Source: Streptomyces sp. NBC_00775
Lineage (GTDB): Bacteria > Actinomycetota > Actinomycetes > Streptomycetales > Streptomycetaceae
Direction of reading: 5' to 3'
NCBI RefSeq assembly: GCF_036347135.1
Contig: NZ_CP108938.1
Location: forward strand, 8,804,001 to 8,868,000
DNA length: 64,000 nucleotides
Below the pieces are notes generated by a model, which was given only the letters and a program-made list of their open reading frames with translations, had not been told where the DNA came from and did not search any database. Shown here piece after piece: positions 9,388-17,228 of this stretch; the first letter of the stretch is position 1; every line of letters begins with the position of its first letter. A program made the position numbers and the translations under genes.

Positions 9388-9421
9388 TTCACACCCCGTG
9401 TGAATCGGGACGCACTAGTCT
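9388..9421 (+). promoter_or_regulatory. Promoter with palindromic operator ahead of the XRE/TPR regulator
   Basis: TTCACAC (9388-9394) and GTGTGAA (9398-9404) form a perfect 7-bp inverted repeat with a 3-base spacer. TAGTCT (9416-9421) matches a Streptomyces -10 box about 30 bases before the gene start. The palindrome covers the expected -35 and spacer region, a place suited to repression, possibly by the gene product itself. The rest of the 9166-9387 gap shows no feature I can name. Confidence 0.55.
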
Positions 9422-9450
9422 GACGGCACCGAGCCACCCGGGGGGCCTCC

Positions 9451-10791
9451 ATGCAGCCCAACACTCTGCTCGACGCGATTCTTGACGAGGCCGGCATCTC
9501 GCACGCGGGACTCGCCGCCCACGTCAACCAGGCGGGGAGGGCGCGCGGTCTCGCGCTCAGGTACGAACACACCGCCGTGGCACGCTGGTTGAAGGGCCAG
9601 CGGCCGCGCGGCCAGGTGCCCGACCTGATCTGCGAGGTGCTCGCCGGCCGACTCCACCGGCCCGTCACACTCGACGACATCGGCCTCGGTGTGCCCGGCG
9701 AGCCGTCCGCCCCGCACGGCACCTCGCTGTCCGGCTTTGTCGAGCGTGCCACCGCCCTGTGGCGCTCCGACGAGCAGCAGCGCCCGCACATCCTCGGTGC
9801 CCCGGCCGTCACCGGAACACCCGCCGTGATGCCCGTGTGGGAGTGGGAGAACCCGCCCGAGGACGTGGACGTCTCCCGCGGCGGACGCCACCTCGTGAGC
9901 ATGGCCGACATCGACATGCTGCGCGCGGCCCGCGCCCACTACGAGCAGATGTACCGCAAGGCGGGCGGCATAGCGACCCGCACCCGGATCGTCGGCTTCC
10001 TCAACTCGGAGACGGCGCCACTGCTGCGCGGCAGCTACACCGACGCCACCGGCCGCCAACTCCACCGCGCCACCGGCGGGTTGGTCGCCATCGCGGGCAT
10101 CTGCGCCTATGACTCCGACGCGCACGGACTCGCCCAGCGCTACTTCCACCAGGCGCTGCGGCTGGCGAAGGCCAGTGGGGACCGGGGCCTCGGGGCGTAC
10201 GTCATAGCCCTGCTCGTCAACCAGTCGCTGTTCATGCGCGAGCACCGGCAGGCGGTCGCCTTCGCCGAGGCCGCACTGCGCGCCGCCGGGCGGCACATCA
10301 CCCCGGCGCTCGCCTCCGACCTCTACGCGATGCAGGCCAAGGCGTACGCACACCTCGGCGACGGCAGCAGCGCGCTGTCCTGCATCCGGCGTGCCGAACA
10401 GGCCGCAGAGCGCATCCGGCGCGGCTACGAGCCGGACGAGACCGGCTATGTCCAGCCGGGCCTGGTCAATGTCCAGGTGGCGGAGGCGTTGCTGAGCCTG
10501 GGCGACCTCGTGGCCGCGGCGGAGCACGCCACGGCCGCCGTCGGCAACCCGGCCCACGACCGGGGGCGGGTGCACCGGCTCGCCATGCTGAGCCAGATCG
10601 AACTGCGGCAGGGCAACGCCGACAAGGCGGTGGCCACCGCGGTCCAAATGGCCGAGCAGGCACGTGGGATGGAGTCCCAGCGCCTGCGCGACAGACTCCG
10701 CGCGGTACGCGAGCACCTGGTGCGCAGCGGCTGCGCGGGTACGACCGCGGCCGCCGAACTCATCGACGGCGCACTGCGCGTACCGCTCTAG
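9451..10791 (+). CDS. XRE-like regulator with TPR-type helical repeats (NsdA-like architecture)
   Basis: The 446-residue protein has a divergent helix-turn-helix at residues 1-60 (LLDAILDEAGISHAGLAAHV, then AVARWLKGQRPRGQVPDLIC). A linker follows, then a long alpha-helical part (about 165-440) with TPR-like repeats such as YFHQALRLAKASGDRGLGAY and AVAFAEAALRAAGRHITPAL. This layout is shared by a Streptomyces group of developmental and antibiotic regulators that includes NsdA. Which process it controls is not visible. The start is ATG at 9451 after a GGGGGG ribosome-binding site. The last two codons and the stop lie inside the first unit of a 25-bp tandem repeat. Confidence 0.7.
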   Translation: MQPNTLLDAILDEAGISHAGLAAHVNQAGRARGLALRYEHTAVARWLKGQRPRGQVPDLICEVLAGRLHRPVTLDDIGLGVPGEPSAPHGTSLSGFVERATALWRSDEQQRPHILGAPAVTGTPAVMPVWEWENPPEDVDVSRGGRHLVSMADIDMLRAARAHYEQMYRKAGGIATRTRIVGFLNSETAPLLRGSYTDATGRQLHRATGGLVAIAGICAYDSDAHGLAQRYFHQALRLAKASGDRGLGAYVIALLVNQSLFMREHRQAVAFAEAALRAAGRHITPALASDLYAMQAKAYAHLGDGSSALSCIRRAEQAAERIRRGYEPDETGYVQPGLVNVQVAEALLSLGDLVAAAEHATAAVGNPAHDRGRVHRLAMLSQIELRQGNADKAVATAVQMAEQARGMESQRLRDRLRAVREHLVRSGCAGTTAAAELIDGALRVPL

Positions 10792-10907
10792 AAACCGCAC
10801 CGGCACACCGCTCTAGAAACCGCACCGTCACACCGCTCTGGAAACCGCTCCAGCGCACCGCTCTGGAAACCGCTCCAGCGCACCGCTCTGGAAAGCTGCG
10901 CACCGCT
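10788..10907. repeat. Tandem repeat array, 25-bp unit, 4.8 copies
   Basis: Units start at 10788, 10813, 10838 and 10863 (25 bases each), and a shortened fifth at 10888 (20 bases). Each begins CTRGAAACCGC and ends CACCGCT. Units 3 and 4 are identical and contain CTGGA pairing with TCCAG, so each can form a small hairpin. The first unit supplies the stop codon of the upstream regulator gene. The array fills the gap before the NUDIX gene. Confidence 0.9.
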
Positions 10908-11019
10908 CTACGACACTGTGCCTGCCGCCGCCGCTGCACTGCGCCCCGACCCTGTGAGCCTGCTGTCAGGACGCTCCTGCTGCGATATTGCCATCTACTC
11001 GGCGGAAGGTGGCAGAACC

Positions 11020-11565
11020 GTGCAGTGGACGAAACAGAACGAACAAACTGTGTATGCAAACCGCTGGTTCAGCGTCAATCTCGCGGATGTGGAGCTGCCG
11101 GACGGTCGGCACCTCGATCACTTTTTGATACGCCTGCGGCCCGTTGCCGTGGCCACTGTGGTGAATGAGGCCAACGAGGTGCTGCTCCTGTGGCGGCACC
11201 GCTTCATCACCGACAGCTGGGGATGGGAACTCGCGGCGGGCGTCGTCGAGGACGGCGAGGACATCGCCGTCGCGGCGGCCCGCGAACTGGAGGAGGAGAC
11301 CGGCTGGCGGCCGGGACCGTTACGGCATCTGATGACGGTCGAGCCCTCCAATGGGCTCACCGACGCTCGGCACCACATCTTCTGGGCCGACGAGGGCACG
11401 TACATCGGACACCCCGTGGACGACTTCGAGTCGGACCGAAGGGAGTGGGTTCCCTTGAAACTCGTCCCCGACATGGTCGCCCGCGGCGAGGTCCCGGCCG
11501 CCAACATGGCTGCCGCACTGCTCCTTCTGCACCATCTCAGGCTCGGGCAGGACGCGTTGCCCTGA
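11020..11565 (+). CDS. NUDIX hydrolase (ADP-ribose/ADP-sugar pyrophosphatase type) with a TTA codon
   Basis: From GTG at 11020 (GGAAGG upstream) the protein has 181 residues; the frame is open back to 10918 without family character. The Nudix box is complete: GVVEDGEDIAVAAARELEEE continues into TGW, giving G-x5-E-x7-REL-x-EE-x-G-W. The surrounding fold (VATVVNEANEVLLLWRHRF before it, MTVEPSNGLTDARHHIFWA after it) resembles ADP-ribose diphosphatases. Codon 101 (bases 11320-11322) is TTA, making expression dependent on the bldA tRNA. The substrate cannot be fixed from sequence. The gene follows the tandem repeat array and stands alone. Confidence 0.85.
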   Translation: MQWTKQNEQTVYANRWFSVNLADVELPDGRHLDHFLIRLRPVAVATVVNEANEVLLLWRHRFITDSWGWELAAGVVEDGEDIAVAAARELEEETGWRPGPLRHLMTVEPSNGLTDARHHIFWADEGTYIGHPVDDFESDRREWVPLKLVPDMVARGEVPAANMAAALLLLHHLRLGQDALP

Positions 11566-11591
11566 TCCATCCCCCCACAGCGTCCAGGGGC

Positions 11592-11849
11592 CTAACGGCC
11601 CAGAGCCTGCCAGACCGCCACGGTGAGTGCGCCCACGGCTGTGAGGGCCGCGATCGCGGGCAGTGGCCAGCGGGTGTGTTCCAGTGCGACGACCCGATCG
11701 CTCAGGTCGTCGACCTCCTTGGCGGTCTGTTCGGCACGGTGACTGAGCAGGGCCTGTCCTCCCTCGACGCGGGCGTACGCCACGTCGAGACGACGGCGTA
11801 ACTCTGCGAGTTCTCCATGAACCACGGGATGCTCCGGGTCGGCGGTCAC
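11592..11849 (-). CDS. Small coiled-coil protein with one C-terminal membrane helix
   Basis: The protein has 85 residues from GTG at 11849, with a very good ribosome-binding site (GGAAAGGAG) seven bases upstream. The frame extends further upstream but without coding character. Residues 10-60 form an amphipathic, charged helix suited to a coiled coil (LAELRRRLDVAYARVEGG, AKEVDDLSDRVVALEH). The C-terminus is one hydrophobic segment (PAIAALTAVGALTVAVWQAL), so it is probably tail-anchored with the coiled coil in the cytoplasm. I do not recognise a family with a known function. It converges with the NUDIX gene. Confidence 0.7.
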   Translation of the reverse strand: MTADPEHPVVHGELAELRRRLDVAYARVEGGQALLSHRAEQTAKEVDDLSDRVVALEHTRWPLPAIAALTAVGALTVAVWQALGR

Positions 11850-11978
11850 TTGTCCGCTCCTTTCCGTAGTCGTCACATCCCTTACATGCGCACGGAAAGT
11901 CAACTCGCCTGGTGGACAGGTGGGGAGCGTGTGCGAGGGGCATATGCGAGCCCGGCGCGCACACGGTGTGTGAATGGT

Positions 11979-12012
11979 GCGGGCCCGGCACCGAGACAGG
12001 TGCCGGGCCCGC
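11979..12012. terminator. Strong bidirectional hairpin terminator
   Basis: A perfect 14-bp stem (GCGGGCCCGGCACC, 11979-11992, with its complement at 11999-12012) surrounds a GAGACA loop. It lies 43 bases beyond the 3' end of the leftward hydroxybutyryl-CoA dehydrogenase gene and should end its transcript before the small coiled-coil gene. Confidence 0.85.
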
Positions 12013-12054
12013 GCAAGCCCAAGGCTCACGATGTGTAATCAGGCGGAGGTGTGA

Positions 12055-12915
12055 TCAGGCGTACGTATAGAAGCCCGAGCCCGACTTCCGGCCGAGCCGT
12101 CCCGCGTCCACCATGCGCTGCAGCAGCGGGGGAGCGGCGTACAGCGGCTCCTTGTACTCCTCGTACATGCTGAACGCGACCGAGGCCACCGTGTCGAGGC
12201 CGATCAGGTCGGACAGCTTGAGCGGGCCCATCGGGTGGGCGCAGCCCAGCTCCATGCCGTTGTCGATGTCCTCGCGGCTCGCGATGCCCGACTCGAACAT
12301 CCGGATCGCCGACAGGAGATACGGGATCAGCAGCGCGTTGACCACGAAGCCCGAGCGGTCCTGGGCACGGATCGCGTGCTTGCCGAGGGCCTTCTCGGCG
12401 AACAGCTGGGCGCGGCTGAGGGTGCCCTCGGAGGTGGTCAGCGCCGGGATCAGCTCGACGAGCTGCTGCACCGGGGCCGGGTTGAAGAAGTGGATGCCGA
12501 TGACCTGGTCGGGACGCGAGGTGGCGACGGCGAGCTTCACCAGCGGAATCGAGGAGGTGTTGGAGGCGAGGATCGCGTCCTGCCGGGTCACCACCTGGTC
12601 GAGCACCTGGAAGATCTCGGTCTTCACCTGCTCGTTCTCGACGACGGCCTCGATCACCAGGTCGCGGTCGGCGAACTCGCCGAGGTCCGTGGTGAAGCTG
12701 AGCCGGTCCTGGGTGGCCTTGAGCTCCTCCGCGGAGATCTTTCCGCGCTCGGCAGCCTTGGAGAGGGAGTTGAAGAGCCGGGTACGGCCGATCTCCAGGG
12801 CTTCGCCGGTGGTCTCGGCGACCTTGACGTCCAGACCGGCGCGGGCGCACACCTCGGCAATGCCCGCTCCCATCTGGCCGCAGCCCACCACTCCGACGCG
12901 TTCGATGTCGGTCAC
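12055..12915 (-). CDS. 3-hydroxybutyryl-CoA dehydrogenase
   Basis: The 286-residue NAD(P)-dependent enzyme interconverts acetoacetyl-CoA and 3-hydroxybutyryl-CoA in butyrate-type metabolism and C4-C5 precursor supply. The N-terminal Rossmann fold starts with VGVVGCGQMGAGIAEVCARA. The catalytic region holds LASNTSSIP and the active-site His in GIHFFNPAPVQQLVELIPA. The C-terminal dimerisation domain carries ALLIPYLLSAIRMFESGIAS and MGPLKLSDLIGLD. The start is GTG at 12915, with AAGGGG five bases upstream. A strong hairpin follows the gene. Length is normal for the Hbd/FadB2 family; substrate chain-length preference cannot be read from sequence. Confidence 0.92.
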   Translation of the reverse strand: MTDIERVGVVGCGQMGAGIAEVCARAGLDVKVAETTGEALEIGRTRLFNSLSKAAERGKISAEELKATQDRLSFTTDLGEFADRDLVIEAVVENEQVKTEIFQVLDQVVTRQDAILASNTSSIPLVKLAVATSRPDQVIGIHFFNPAPVQQLVELIPALTTSEGTLSRAQLFAEKALGKHAIRAQDRSGFVVNALLIPYLLSAIRMFESGIASREDIDNGMELGCAHPMGPLKLSDLIGLDTVASVAFSMYEEYKEPLYAAPPLLQRMVDAGRLGRKSGSGFYTYA

Positions 12916-13084
12916 ATCGTCCCCTTCGCTGATCTACGACCTCCGCAGGACCCCCGTTGTCCGGTGCCTGCTCCGATCGTGCACGTTACTCCGAAGTATC
13001 GATGATCGATCGTGCGGGTCGGGCATGCTGTGCGGGGAGACGGTCCGTGACGGTGCGGATCCGGAGCGTAGTAGGGGTGCGGAG

Positions 13085-14362
13085 ATGGGGCGACTGTCAC
13101 GTCGGGCGTTTGCCGTGGCCGCTGTGGCGACGCTTTCGGGGCTCGCGACGGCGGGGGACGGTGTTGCCTCGCCGGGTCCGGCCTCCCGGGGTCCGGCTTC
13201 CCCGGGTGCCGCGTCCCCGGGCCGGGCGCGGGCGGTGCGTGAGCTGCGCGGGATGTGGCTGGCGGCCGTCTCCAACCGCGACTGGCCTTCGAGCCCGGGC
13301 CTGTCCGCCAGCCAGCAGCGTGCCGAGCTGCTCGATCATCTCGACACGGCCGTACGTCTTCGCCTCAACACCGTGATCTTGCAGGTGCGCCCCACGGCCG
13401 ACGCGCTGTGGCCGTCGCCGTACGAGCCGTGGTCCCAGTACCTGACCGGGGTCCAGGGCAGGGACCCCGGCTGGGACCCGCTGGGCACCGCTGTGCGGGA
13501 GGCCCACGCGCGCGGCCTGGAGCTGCACGCCTGGTTCAATCCGTACCGTGTCGCGGGCCACACGGACCTGACGAGGCTCGCCCCCTCGCACCCCGCCCGC
13601 AGGCACCCCGACTGGGTCGTGCGCTACGGCGGGAAGCTCTACTACGACCCCGGGCTGCCCCAGGTCCGGAAGTTCGTCCAGACCGCGATGCTCGACGCGG
13701 TGCGGAAGTACAAGATCGACGCCGTGCACTGGGACGACTACTTCTACCCGTATCCGGTCGCCGGCCAGGTCTTCGACGACGACGCGACGTACGCGGCCCA
13801 CGGCGCGGGCTTTTCGAGCAGGGCCGCCTGGCGACGCGACAACATCGACCGCCTGGTCCTGGAGATGGCGGCCCGTATCAAGGAGATCCGGCCCGGGACG
13901 CGCTTCGGGATCAGCCCCTTCGGGGTGTGGCGCAACGCCACCACCGACCCGCTCGGCTCGCCGACCAAGGCCGGGGTGCAGACGTACGACCACCTGTACG
14001 CCGACACCAGGAAATGGGTCCGGGAGCACTGGATCGACTACATCTGCCCGCAGCTGTACTGGCACATCGGCTTCACCGCCGCCGACTACGCGCGGCTGCT
14101 GCCCTGGTGGGCCAAGGTCGCCGAGGGCACGGGCACACAGCTGTACATCGGGGAGGCGCTGTACAAGGCGGGCGATCCGGCGCAGGCCGCGGTCTGGCAG
14201 GACCCCGCCGAACTCTCCCGGCACCTGACCCTCGCACGCGGCTTGCCGCAGGTGCGCGGGCATGCCTTCTTCTCCGGCACAGAGGTCGCCGCGGACCGCA
14301 TCGGCGCGATGGCGCGGGTCGTCGCCGACCACTATCAGCGGCCGGCGAAACCGCCGCGCTGA
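13085..14362 (+). CDS. Tat-exported glycosyl-hydrolase-like GHL10 family protein
   Basis: The protein has 425 residues from ATG at 13085; the long upstream extension of the frame only mirrors the gene on the other strand. The N-terminus RLSRRAFAVAAVATLSGLA is a twin-arginine signal (SRRAF) followed by a Pro/Ser/Ala linker. The rest is a GHL10 (DUF187) TIM-barrel: RELRGMWLAAVSNRDWPS, LHAWFNPYRVAGH, DAVHWDDYFYPYPV, FGISPFGVWRN and DYICPQLYWHIGF. Members act on, or are predicted to act on, cell-wall or extracellular glycans; the substrate is not known. It is divergent from the dehydrogenase gene, with 169 bases between the start codons. Confidence 0.85.
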   Translation: MGRLSRRAFAVAAVATLSGLATAGDGVASPGPASRGPASPGAASPGRARAVRELRGMWLAAVSNRDWPSSPGLSASQQRAELLDHLDTAVRLRLNTVILQVRPTADALWPSPYEPWSQYLTGVQGRDPGWDPLGTAVREAHARGLELHAWFNPYRVAGHTDLTRLAPSHPARRHPDWVVRYGGKLYYDPGLPQVRKFVQTAMLDAVRKYKIDAVHWDDYFYPYPVAGQVFDDDATYAAHGAGFSSRAAWRRDNIDRLVLEMAARIKEIRPGTRFGISPFGVWRNATTDPLGSPTKAGVQTYDHLYADTRKWVREHWIDYICPQLYWHIGFTAADYARLLPWWAKVAEGTGTQLYIGEALYKAGDPAQAAVWQDPAELSRHLTLARGLPQVRGHAFFSGTEVAADRIGAMARVVADHYQRPAKPPR

Positions 14363-14387
14363 GCTCGGGGGCGATCCCCGGGCCCGG

Positions 14388-14588
14388 CTAGTGCATGGTG
14401 CCGGTGTCCTTGTGCCGGATTTCGGTGTCGGGGCCCGGAGAGCACACTCCCTCGTGCCCGTCCTCGAACTTCACGCGGTACGGCGGAGTGCCTTCCGGCC
14501 CCAGGACCTCGGTGATCTTCCCGACCTTGTCGTGCTGGCCGACAATCCTGCCGTGCTGCACAATCTGGTCGCCCTCGGATGCGCGCAT
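14388..14588 (-). CDS. DUF1918 domain protein
   Basis: This is a 66-residue protein from ATG at 14588 with GAGGAG nine bases upstream. It consists of one small beta-barrel of the DUF1918 type (MRASEGDQIVQHGRIVGQHD, then GKITEVLGPEGTPPYRVKFE and HEGVCSPGPDTEI). The fold resembles KOW/Tudor-like barrels, but no function has been established. It is a single-gene unit transcribed leftward and converges with the GHL10 gene. Confidence 0.85.
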   Translation of the reverse strand: MRASEGDQIVQHGRIVGQHDKVGKITEVLGPEGTPPYRVKFEDGHEGVCSPGPDTEIRHKDTGTMH

Positions 14589-14680
14589 CTGAACGGTCTC
14601 CTCGTCATATACGGGAGTAGCGGTCCGTGGCCGCAAGTCTACGGCTGGTGGCGCCGGTTGGCCCGGCCCGTGCGTACCGG

Positions 14681-15700
14681 TCAGCCGCGCGCCCGTTGGG
14701 TGAGCGCGATGCAGACCAGAACGGCGGCGGCCGTCAGGGGTGCGGCCGGTGTGAGCTGCTCGCCAAGGAGCAGTACCGACCACACCAGTGTGAGCAGCGG
14801 CTGCGCCAGCTGCAACTGGCTGGCCTTCGGAATCCCGATCGACGCCATGCCGCGGTACCAGACGAGCAGGCCGAGGAACTGCGAACCGGCCGCCACCCAG
14901 AGCAGCCCTGCCACGCTGTGCGCGGTCAGCCGCACGGGTTCGAACGACAGCGCGACCAGCGTGCCCGGCAGCGTCAGCGGCAGACACAGGACCAGCGCCC
15001 AGCCGATGACCTGCCAGCCCGGCATGACACGGGCGAGCCGGCCGCCCTCGGTGTAGCCCGCCGCGCAGACCAGCAGCGCCCCGAAGAGGTACGCGTCCGC
15101 GCCGGTCAGGGCGCCACCGCTCTGCTGCACCGTGAACGCGATCACCGCGGCCGCGCCCGCGAGAGCCGCCGTCCAGAACATCCGTGAGGGCCGTGCTCCG
15201 GTGCGCAGCGCCGACAGCAGCGCCGTCGTCAGCGGCAGCAGCCCGACGACCACGGCCGCGTGGGCGGTCGTCGACGTCTGAAGAGCGAGCGTCGTCAGCA
15301 TCGGGAACCCGAGCACGACGCCCGCGGCGACGACGGCGAGCCCCGCCCAGTGCCGACGGCCCGGCACGGGAACACGCAGCGCCAGCAGACAGCCGCCCGC
15401 GATGACCGCCGCCAGCCCACTGCGCACGGCCACCAGGGACCAGGGACCGAAGCCCTCCAGACCCCAGGCGGTGGCCGGGAAGGTGAGCGAGAAGGCGGTG
15501 ACACCGAGGGCGGCCTGGAGGGTGCCCGAGCGGCGCTCGGCGCGGAGGCGGGGGTCTCCGGCGGCCTGGGGGTGGGCGGCGCGCGAACCAGGGGCCCCGT
15601 CCTCGTGGTGGTCCTCGTGGTGAGCCGGGTCGGTACGGAGGCTGTCCTGCGTGCTGACCGCTATCCCCGTGTGGGCAGTAGCGCTACTCTTTGCTCTCAT
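14681..15700 (-). CDS. EamA/DMT-family membrane transporter
   Basis: The 339-residue protein has about ten predicted membrane helices in two EamA halves (residues 60-190 and 195-335), for example ALGVTAFSLTFPATAWGLEG and FGALLVCAAGYTEGGRLARV. Such proteins export amino acids or other small metabolites. A hydrophilic N-terminus of about 55 residues contains the cluster HHEDHHED, unusual for the family. The ATG at 15700 overlaps the start codon of the divergent MocR-type regulator gene within one palindrome, so both transcripts are probably leaderless and the regulator probably controls this transporter. The substrate is unknown. Confidence 0.85.
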   Translation of the reverse strand: MRAKSSATAHTGIAVSTQDSLRTDPAHHEDHHEDGAPGSRAAHPQAAGDPRLRAERRSGTLQAALGVTAFSLTFPATAWGLEGFGPWSLVAVRSGLAAVIAGGCLLALRVPVPGRRHWAGLAVVAAGVVLGFPMLTTLALQTSTTAHAAVVVGLLPLTTALLSALRTGARPSRMFWTAALAGAAAVIAFTVQQSGGALTGADAYLFGALLVCAAGYTEGGRLARVMPGWQVIGWALVLCLPLTLPGTLVALSFEPVRLTAHSVAGLLWVAAGSQFLGLLVWYRGMASIGIPKASQLQLAQPLLTLVWSVLLLGEQLTPAAPLTAAAVLVCIALTQRARG

Positions 15701-15707
15701 GCATGAG
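15677..15707. promoter_or_regulatory. Shared divergent promoter/operator with two 12-bp palindromes and overlapping start codons
   Basis: AGTAGCGCTACT (15677-15688) and CTCATGCATGAG (15696-15707) are perfect palindromes. The second contains the ATG of the MocR gene (15699-15701, rightward) and of the EamA gene (15700-15698, leftward). TACTCT (15685-15690) is a good -10 box nine bases before the MocR ATG. TACGCT on the other strand lies five bases before the EamA ATG. Both genes would be read from leaderless mRNAs, and a protein bound to either palindrome would block both. Confidence 0.65.
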
Positions 15708-17126
15708 CGTAGCAGTGGCGATGAGCTGGCGAATCAGCTGCGGCGAGAGCTGGACCGCTACTCGCCGGGTGGAAAGCTGCCGTCGAGCCGGGCGCTGGTC
15801 GAGCGGTTCCGGGTGAGCCCGGTGACCGTGTCGCGGGCGCTGGCGCAGCTCGCCGCCGAGGGGCTGGTGGTCACCCGGCCCGGCGCCGGCGCGTTCCGGG
15901 CGCAGCCGCGCAGTGCCATCACACCGACTGGGGACACCTCCTGGCAGGAGGTCGCGCTCAGCGCGGACGCCGCCACCGAACTCGTACCGCGCACGGTGGA
16001 CGCGTCCGGCGTCCTCGTCTCGCTCGCCGCGCCGCCGCCCGGGGTCATCGAGTTCAACGGCGGCTATCTGCACCCGTCGCTCCAGCCGGAGCGGGCGATG
16101 GGCGCGGCCCTGGCCCGGGCCGGGCGCCGCCCGGGTGCCTGGTCCCGGCCACCCATGGAGGGGCTCACGGAACTGCGCGAGTGGTTCGCGCGGGGCATCG
16201 GCGGCGCGATCACCGCGGCCGAGGTGCTCATCGCGGCGGGCGGGCAGTCCGCGCTCACCACGGCGCTGCGGGCCCTCGCCCCGCCGGGCGCCCCGGTCCT
16301 GGTCGAGTCGCCCACATACCCCGGAATGCTGGCGATCGCCCGCGCGGCCGGTCTCAGGCCGGTACCCGTGCCGGTGGACGCGGACGGGGTGAAGCCCGCC
16401 CTGCTCGCCGACGCGTTCAAGGCGACCGGCGCCCGGGTCTTCGTCTGCCAGCCGCTGTTCCAGAACCCGACCGGCGCCGTGCTGGCCCCCGAGCGGCGCG
16501 CCGAGGTGCTGCGGATCGCGCGCGAGGCGGGCGCGTTCGTGATCGAGGACGACTTCGTACGCCATCTCGTGCACGAGGACGCGGGCCCGCTGCCGCGACC
16601 GCTGGCCGCCGAGGACCCCGACGGGGTCGTCGTGCATGTCGGCTCGCTGACCAAGGCGACCTCGCCGAGCTTCCGGGTGAGCGCACTGGCCGCGCGCGGA
16701 CCGGTACTTGAGCGGCTGCGCGCCATCCAGGTCGTCGACTCCTTCTTCGTACCGCGCCCGCTCCAGGAGGCCGCCCTCGAACTCGTCGGCTCGCCCGCCT
16801 GGCCCCGCCATCTCCGCGCCGTGTCCGCCGAGTTGAAGTCCCGCCGTGACACCATGACCGCCGCGCTGCGCCTGAACCTCCCCGAACTCGCCCTGCCCCA
16901 CATCCCGTTCGGCGGCTACCACCTGTGGCTCCGCCTGCCCGACGGCGCCGACGAGAACGCCCTGGTCGCCGCCGCGCTCCGGGCAGGCGTCGCAGTCACC
17001 CCCGGCCGCCCCTACTTCAGCGCCGAACCCCCTGCCGCCCACCTCCGGTTGAGCTTCGCGGCGGTCGCGGGGACGGAGGAGATCACGGAGGGTGTACGGA
17101 GACTGCGGGAGGCGTGCGCCTTTTAG
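15699..17126 (+). CDS. MocR-type transcription factor (GntR winged helix fused to PLP aminotransferase domain)
   Basis: The 475-residue protein starts at ATG 15699. Residues 1-75 are a GntR-type winged helix (DELANQLRRELDRYSPGGKL, then SPVTVSRALAQLAAEGLVV). Residues about 110-475 form a fold-type I aminotransferase-like effector domain. It has the PLP-anchoring Lys in HVGSLTKATSPSFRVS, the aspartate region VIEDDFVRHL and the substrate-pocket region VCQPLFQNPTGAVL. MocR proteins sense PLP or amino-acid adducts and often control the adjacent transporter or enzyme gene, here the overlapping divergent EamA exporter. The effector ligand is not predictable. Confidence 0.9.
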   Translation: MHERSSGDELANQLRRELDRYSPGGKLPSSRALVERFRVSPVTVSRALAQLAAEGLVVTRPGAGAFRAQPRSAITPTGDTSWQEVALSADAATELVPRTVDASGVLVSLAAPPPGVIEFNGGYLHPSLQPERAMGAALARAGRRPGAWSRPPMEGLTELREWFARGIGGAITAAEVLIAAGGQSALTTALRALAPPGAPVLVESPTYPGMLAIARAAGLRPVPVPVDADGVKPALLADAFKATGARVFVCQPLFQNPTGAVLAPERRAEVLRIAREAGAFVIEDDFVRHLVHEDAGPLPRPLAAEDPDGVVVHVGSLTKATSPSFRVSALAARGPVLERLRAIQVVDSFFVPRPLQEAALELVGSPAWPRHLRAVSAELKSRRDTMTAALRLNLPELALPHIPFGGYHLWLRLPDGADENALVAAALRAGVAVTPGRPYFSAEPPAAHLRLSFAAVAGTEEITEGVRRLREACAF

Positions 17127-17141
17127 CCCGTCCCGCGCATT

Positions 17142-17180
17142 GCAGCCCGTCCGGCGTTTGAGGACGAGGCCGGGGGCGAA
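17142..17180. repeat. Dispersed Streptomyces intergenic repeat, second family
   Basis: GCAGCCCGTCCGGCGTTTGA, continuing GGACGAGGCCGGG, is a sequence found between genes in many Streptomyces chromosomes. It lies 15 bases after the MocR stop codon. One copy only is seen in this window. Confidence 0.65.
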
Positions 17181-17228
17181 CCCGAAAACCGTTCGCTCCG
17201 CAACGCCCTCACCTGCGACGATCCCCGC

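Noticed and set aside
10788..10907. Possible CRISPR array (regular repeats)
   Set aside because: The 25-bp units are directly adjacent with no unique spacers, and no cas gene is in the window. It is a tandem repeat. The same holds for the arrays at 25215, 45798 and 46751.
12113..13084. Upstream extension of the GHL10 reading frame
   Set aside because: The extension is antisense to the hydroxybutyryl-CoA dehydrogenase gene. The Tat signal beginning at 13085 marks the real start.
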